From a virus: a stretch of 48,316 bases of DNA. A program made the translations under genes and the position numbers. Positions 46,239-48,316 of the stretch are shown piece after piece; the first letter of the stretch is position 1; the number at the start of each line of letters is the position of its first letter. The stretch covers positions 1-48,316 of the IMG/VR virus record IMGVR_UViG_3300027365_000022. The stretch is one strand, 5' to 3'. Under the pieces are notes generated by a model. That model saw nothing but the letters and a program-made list of their open reading frames with translations, had not been told where the DNA came from and searched no databases.

Positions 46239-46919
46239 ATGGAACAGGTAACTTTCTCTTTCGATTTCGAAGCCGATAAAAAAGCCCCTCTCTTTGCGCA
46301 GTATGATGGACAAATGCAGCCCCAGCCCGCATATATCGAAGTAAAGCCCGAGGCGCGCACTGTCAGCGCTGATTGGTCCGGCGAGATTGGCAACGCTGTC
46401 CCGGTGACAGTATGGAATAATCAGGAACTGCGTTTTTCTGTACCGGCCAACGTGCGCGGCTCAGCCCTGATTGAGTTTTGCGAAGAACATAAAGCCGACT
46501 TTGCCCGCATCTGCGACGGCTATAGCGAGGAGTGGGACGGCAACAATTACCGCGGGATATACACTCAGGATGCGCTCGACGCTCAGGAAGCCATCGAAAA
46601 CGCGATTGAACGAGACCTGCATGATGTAATCAGTATCGAAAAGATCGGTGTTTATCTGGCTGAAGGCGGTGCTTCCCTGTCTGATGAGTGGCCGGAAGGC
46701 AAAAGCCTGAAAGAGGCCGCCGCAGCGCTTTACGATGAAGTGAAAGCCGGAGAGGCGGAAGACTGGGAGATTATCGGCGATGCCGACGATGTTGCCGACT
46801 ACCTGCGCAACCGCATGGATGACATTTGCGGGCAGATCCCGGCAGCATACAAGGAGGCTCTGAAAGAGGCGGACGGCTGGAACTATGACGAAGACGACTT
46901 TGCCGACGAAGAGGCATAA
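46239..46919 (+). CDS. Very acidic protein, possible DNA mimic
   Basis: This 226-residue protein has 53 Asp/Glu against 18 Lys/Arg by my count, so it is extremely acidic. Acidic patches cluster in the second half (DWEIIGDADDVADYLRNRMDD, WNYDEDDFADEEA). No known family is recognised. Such charge is typical of DNA-mimic proteins that block restriction or other DNA-binding enzymes (Ocr, ArdA), though sequence similarity to those is not visible. AAAAGG lies upstream of ATG 46239; a GTG at 46230 is possible. It is the first gene behind a strong promoter. Confidence 0.68.
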   Translation: MEQVTFSFDFEADKKAPLFAQYDGQMQPQPAYIEVKPEARTVSADWSGEIGNAVPVTVWNNQELRFSVPANVRGSALIEFCEEHKADFARICDGYSEEWDGNNYRGIYTQDALDAQEAIENAIERDLHDVISIEKIGVYLAEGGASLSDEWPEGKSLKEAAAALYDEVKAGEAEDWEIIGDADDVADYLRNRMDDICGQIPAAYKEALKEADGWNYDEDDFADEEA

Positions 46920-46921
46920 GC

Positions 46922-47029
46922 GTGGATAGCTGGCTGGCTGTCCTGATCCTGGCCGCGCTGATCATGCGGCCGGGAGTGGCGGGGCTACTGCTAGGGCTCT
47001 GGCTCTGGTGGATGATCACAACAAAGTAA
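46922..47029 (+). CDS. 35-residue membrane peptide
   Basis: Starting at GTG 46922, with GAGG seven bases upstream, the gene encodes VDSWLAVLILAALIMRPGVA followed by GLLLGLWLWWMITTK. It is almost entirely hydrophobic, with one long or two short membrane helices. The 108-base length and good ribosome site support it. Function is unknown. Confidence 0.55.
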   Translation: MDSWLAVLILAALIMRPGVAGLLLGLWLWWMITTK

Positions 47030-47138
47030 CGGGTACCCGGATTTTGTGGTTGATTAAGGCGTTGCATTATATGTGCAATGCGCATGTAATTAATTACAAG
47101 AGCTGAGAAATCACTGAAATAGACTGAAGGATTCCACC

Positions 47139-47534
47139 ATGAAGACTACCGACATTATCCTCGAAGCTGAAAGTTTCAAGCGTTACGTACTGAACGGCTA
47201 CGACATCGACGAGCTATCCATTTACCTACAGCAGATGGCCGCCAGGTTGGAATTGATCGACGCTTCTGAATTAGCGTCGCTGATTGGCTCAACTGTCGGT
47301 TCGTTGTACTGTCCTCACGATGCGCTTTGTGAAAGGTACGGGTTCAGCGGCGAAGCCGATATGCTTGAGGACATCCGGGAAATCGCTGAAGAGACCGGCG
47401 CCGATCAACAGGCCGTTAACGATGCACTACACAGCATGGCAGAGCATCCGTATCAAAACATCAGTGGCGGCTTTTATGGCTCAGACGAGATAATTTTTGT
47501 AGACCTGAGCGAGCTTAGATCATGCTTCGCTTAA
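47139..47534 (+). CDS. Acidic hypothetical protein
   Basis: This 131-residue protein (25 Asp/Glu against 7 Lys/Arg) begins MKTTDIILEAESFKRYVLNGYDIDELSIYL and has an acidic middle (GEADMLEDIREIAEETGADQQAVNDALHSM). It is not recognised. Charge and neighbourhood match the larger acidic protein upstream, so a related role, such as DNA mimicry, is possible. It has its own ribosome site (GAAGGA). Confidence 0.65.
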   Translation: MKTTDIILEAESFKRYVLNGYDIDELSIYLQQMAARLELIDASELASLIGSTVGSLYCPHDALCERYGFSGEADMLEDIREIAEETGADQQAVNDALHSMAEHPYQNISGGFYGSDEIIFVDLSELRSCFA

Positions 47535-47547
47535 TGTTGGCTTCCGG

Positions 47548-47606
47548 AACTGGCCTGAGCACGACTAGGTGAGCCAGGTAGCAGAGTGAGCAGCTCAGAG
47601 CCAGTT
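47548..47606 (+). promoter_or_regulatory. Bulged hairpin between right-end genes
   Basis: AACTGGCCTGAGC (47548-47560) pairs with GCTCAG-A-GCCAGTT (47593-47606): 13 base pairs with one bulged A and a 32-base loop. No T-run follows. It lies in the 154-base gap before the last gene and may control its translation or mark an RNA processing site. Confidence 0.45.
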
Positions 47607-47688
47607 AGTCATTGAGCCATCAACCGGGTAATCCGGATACACAGTAAAACCATAGCGGCCCGGCGCCAACCGGGAAAAGGAGAACATC

Positions 47689-48316
47689 ATGTCTGCATAT
47701 ATCTGCAACGATTCCGTTTTTGCAACCCTGGGCGCGTTTGCAGCGCTGATAATTGACGACTACCCGGCAGAGCGCGCCGCACGGTTGTTGAAAAATGAAA
47801 ACATCCGTAGCTTTAACCATCGTTACAACAAAAACGAACCGTTCACCCCCACCGACATGAAAAAGGCGGAGCCGGCGCCCGACCGTGGCGGCATCCTGGA
47901 GCTGTGCGCTGAACTTGAGTACCAATCGTGCGAGACAGAAGATTACCGCACAACGCCGAACTATAAGCTGCTGATGAAAATCAGATCCGCAGCCGTGGCG
48001 CACGTCCCGGGCGATAAAACCGCATCCTTGCCCGGCTCACTGATCGGCGCGCCGGTTTACCGTGACCGTGACGGCAGCCGGGGTTATATCGTGAGCACCT
48101 GGGAGCGTGACAGTGATATGTTTACGCTCGGATCTGGTGGCATGTCCCCGCTCAGCCGGACCATGGTAGATATCATCTGGCTGCCGGATGAAAGCGGCCG
48201 GGGCCTGCAGCGGCAGGCGGAACCGATCAACCGCGCACAACCGATGATCGATAGCCGCTACAACTGGCCGCGCATAACACCGGCGCAGGCTGAGCGCCTG
48301 GCAGCAGAGCAAGAGG
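47689..48316 (+). CDS. Hypothetical protein, cut by window edge
   Basis: An open frame starts at ATG 47689 with AAGGAG six bases upstream and runs without a stop to the last base, 209 codons so far. The product begins MSAYICNDSVFATLGAFAAL and later reads GAPVYRDRDGSRGYIVSTWERDSDMFTL, a beta-rich part. No family is recognised. It follows the acidic proteins and probably belongs to the same right-end group. Confidence 0.6.
   Translation, partial: MSAYICNDSVFATLGAFAALIIDDYPAERAARLLKNENIRSFNHRYNKNEPFTPTDMKKAEPAPDRGGILELCAELEYQSCETEDYRTTPNYKLLMKIRSAAVAHVPGDKTASLPGSLIGAPVYRDRDGSRGYIVSTWERDSDMFTLGSGGMSPLSRTMVDIIWLPDESGRGLQRQAEPINRAQPMIDSRYNWPRITPAQAERLAAEQE

Noticed and set aside
1-48316. CRISPR array, diversity-generating retroelement, insertion sequence or direct terminal repeat
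   Set aside because: No regular repeat-spacer pattern, no reverse transcriptase or transposase, and the two window ends share no visible repeat.

Overview
The window looks like a nearly complete genome of a temperate, lambda-like tailed phage (siphovirus) of a Gammaproteobacterium, rather than ordinary chromosome. Gene order follows lambda and length is also similar: terminase, head, tail, attachment site with leftward integrase, leftward early operon, immunity region (cI/cro), replication gene with internal iterons, lysis genes, then small accessory genes running off the right edge. The attachment site carries the 3' half of a tRNA-Cys(GCA) gene and lies in the middle with phage genes on both sides. 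That is the virion or circular arrangement (attP), or a tandem array, not a single integrated prophage. The host cannot be named from sequence alone; tRNA-Cys, base composition, RdgC and the DUF4124-type exported protein suggest a Gammaproteobacterium.

Region 1 (about 0.1-7.1 kb) is packaging and head: small and large terminase, gpW-like joiner, lambda-type portal, a prohead protease fused to the major capsid protein, a DUF2190 protein and a head-tail joining candidate. Region 2 (7.1-8.9 kb) is an opposite-strand insert between head and tail genes: a BRO-family antirepressor with a C4-type antisense RNA in its leader, a 47-residue zinc-finger protein and an exported DUF4124 protein. Region 3 (9.0-24.4 kb) is the tail: gpZ- and gpU-like genes, a GroES homologue, major tail protein, a 1530-residue tape measure, and large repeat-rich tip proteins including a LamG-like gene with a low-GC patch.

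Region 4 (24.4-36.0 kb) is attP, integrase and a tightly overlapping leftward early operon of about 27 genes. It holds many small Cys-rich proteins of unknown function plus an HNH endonuclease, a dATP/dGTP diphosphohydrolase-like protein, RdgC and a DEDD exonuclease. Region 5 (36.0-39.7 kb) is the switch: leftward promoter PL with operators, a BRCT-domain gene, the cI repressor, right operators and PR, cro, a CII-like protein and a winged-helix protein. The operators share the consensus ATAAC-N4-GTTAT, and the PL leader carries a boxA antitermination motif.

Region 6 (39.7-43.7 kb) holds a KilA-N protein, an O-like initiator with five iterons inside its coding sequence, a RuvC-like resolvase, a DnaJ-type zinc protein, a two-helix membrane protein, a lytic transglycosylase and embedded Rz/Rz1 spanins. 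Region 7 (43.7-48.3 kb) contains a zinc-ribbon protein, two operons behind similar promoters, a ribbon-helix-helix/RNA-polymerase-alpha-CTD-like fusion behind a palindromic operator, a MucR-like zinc finger, and very acidic proteins near the right end that could be DNA mimics. The last gene is cut by the window edge.
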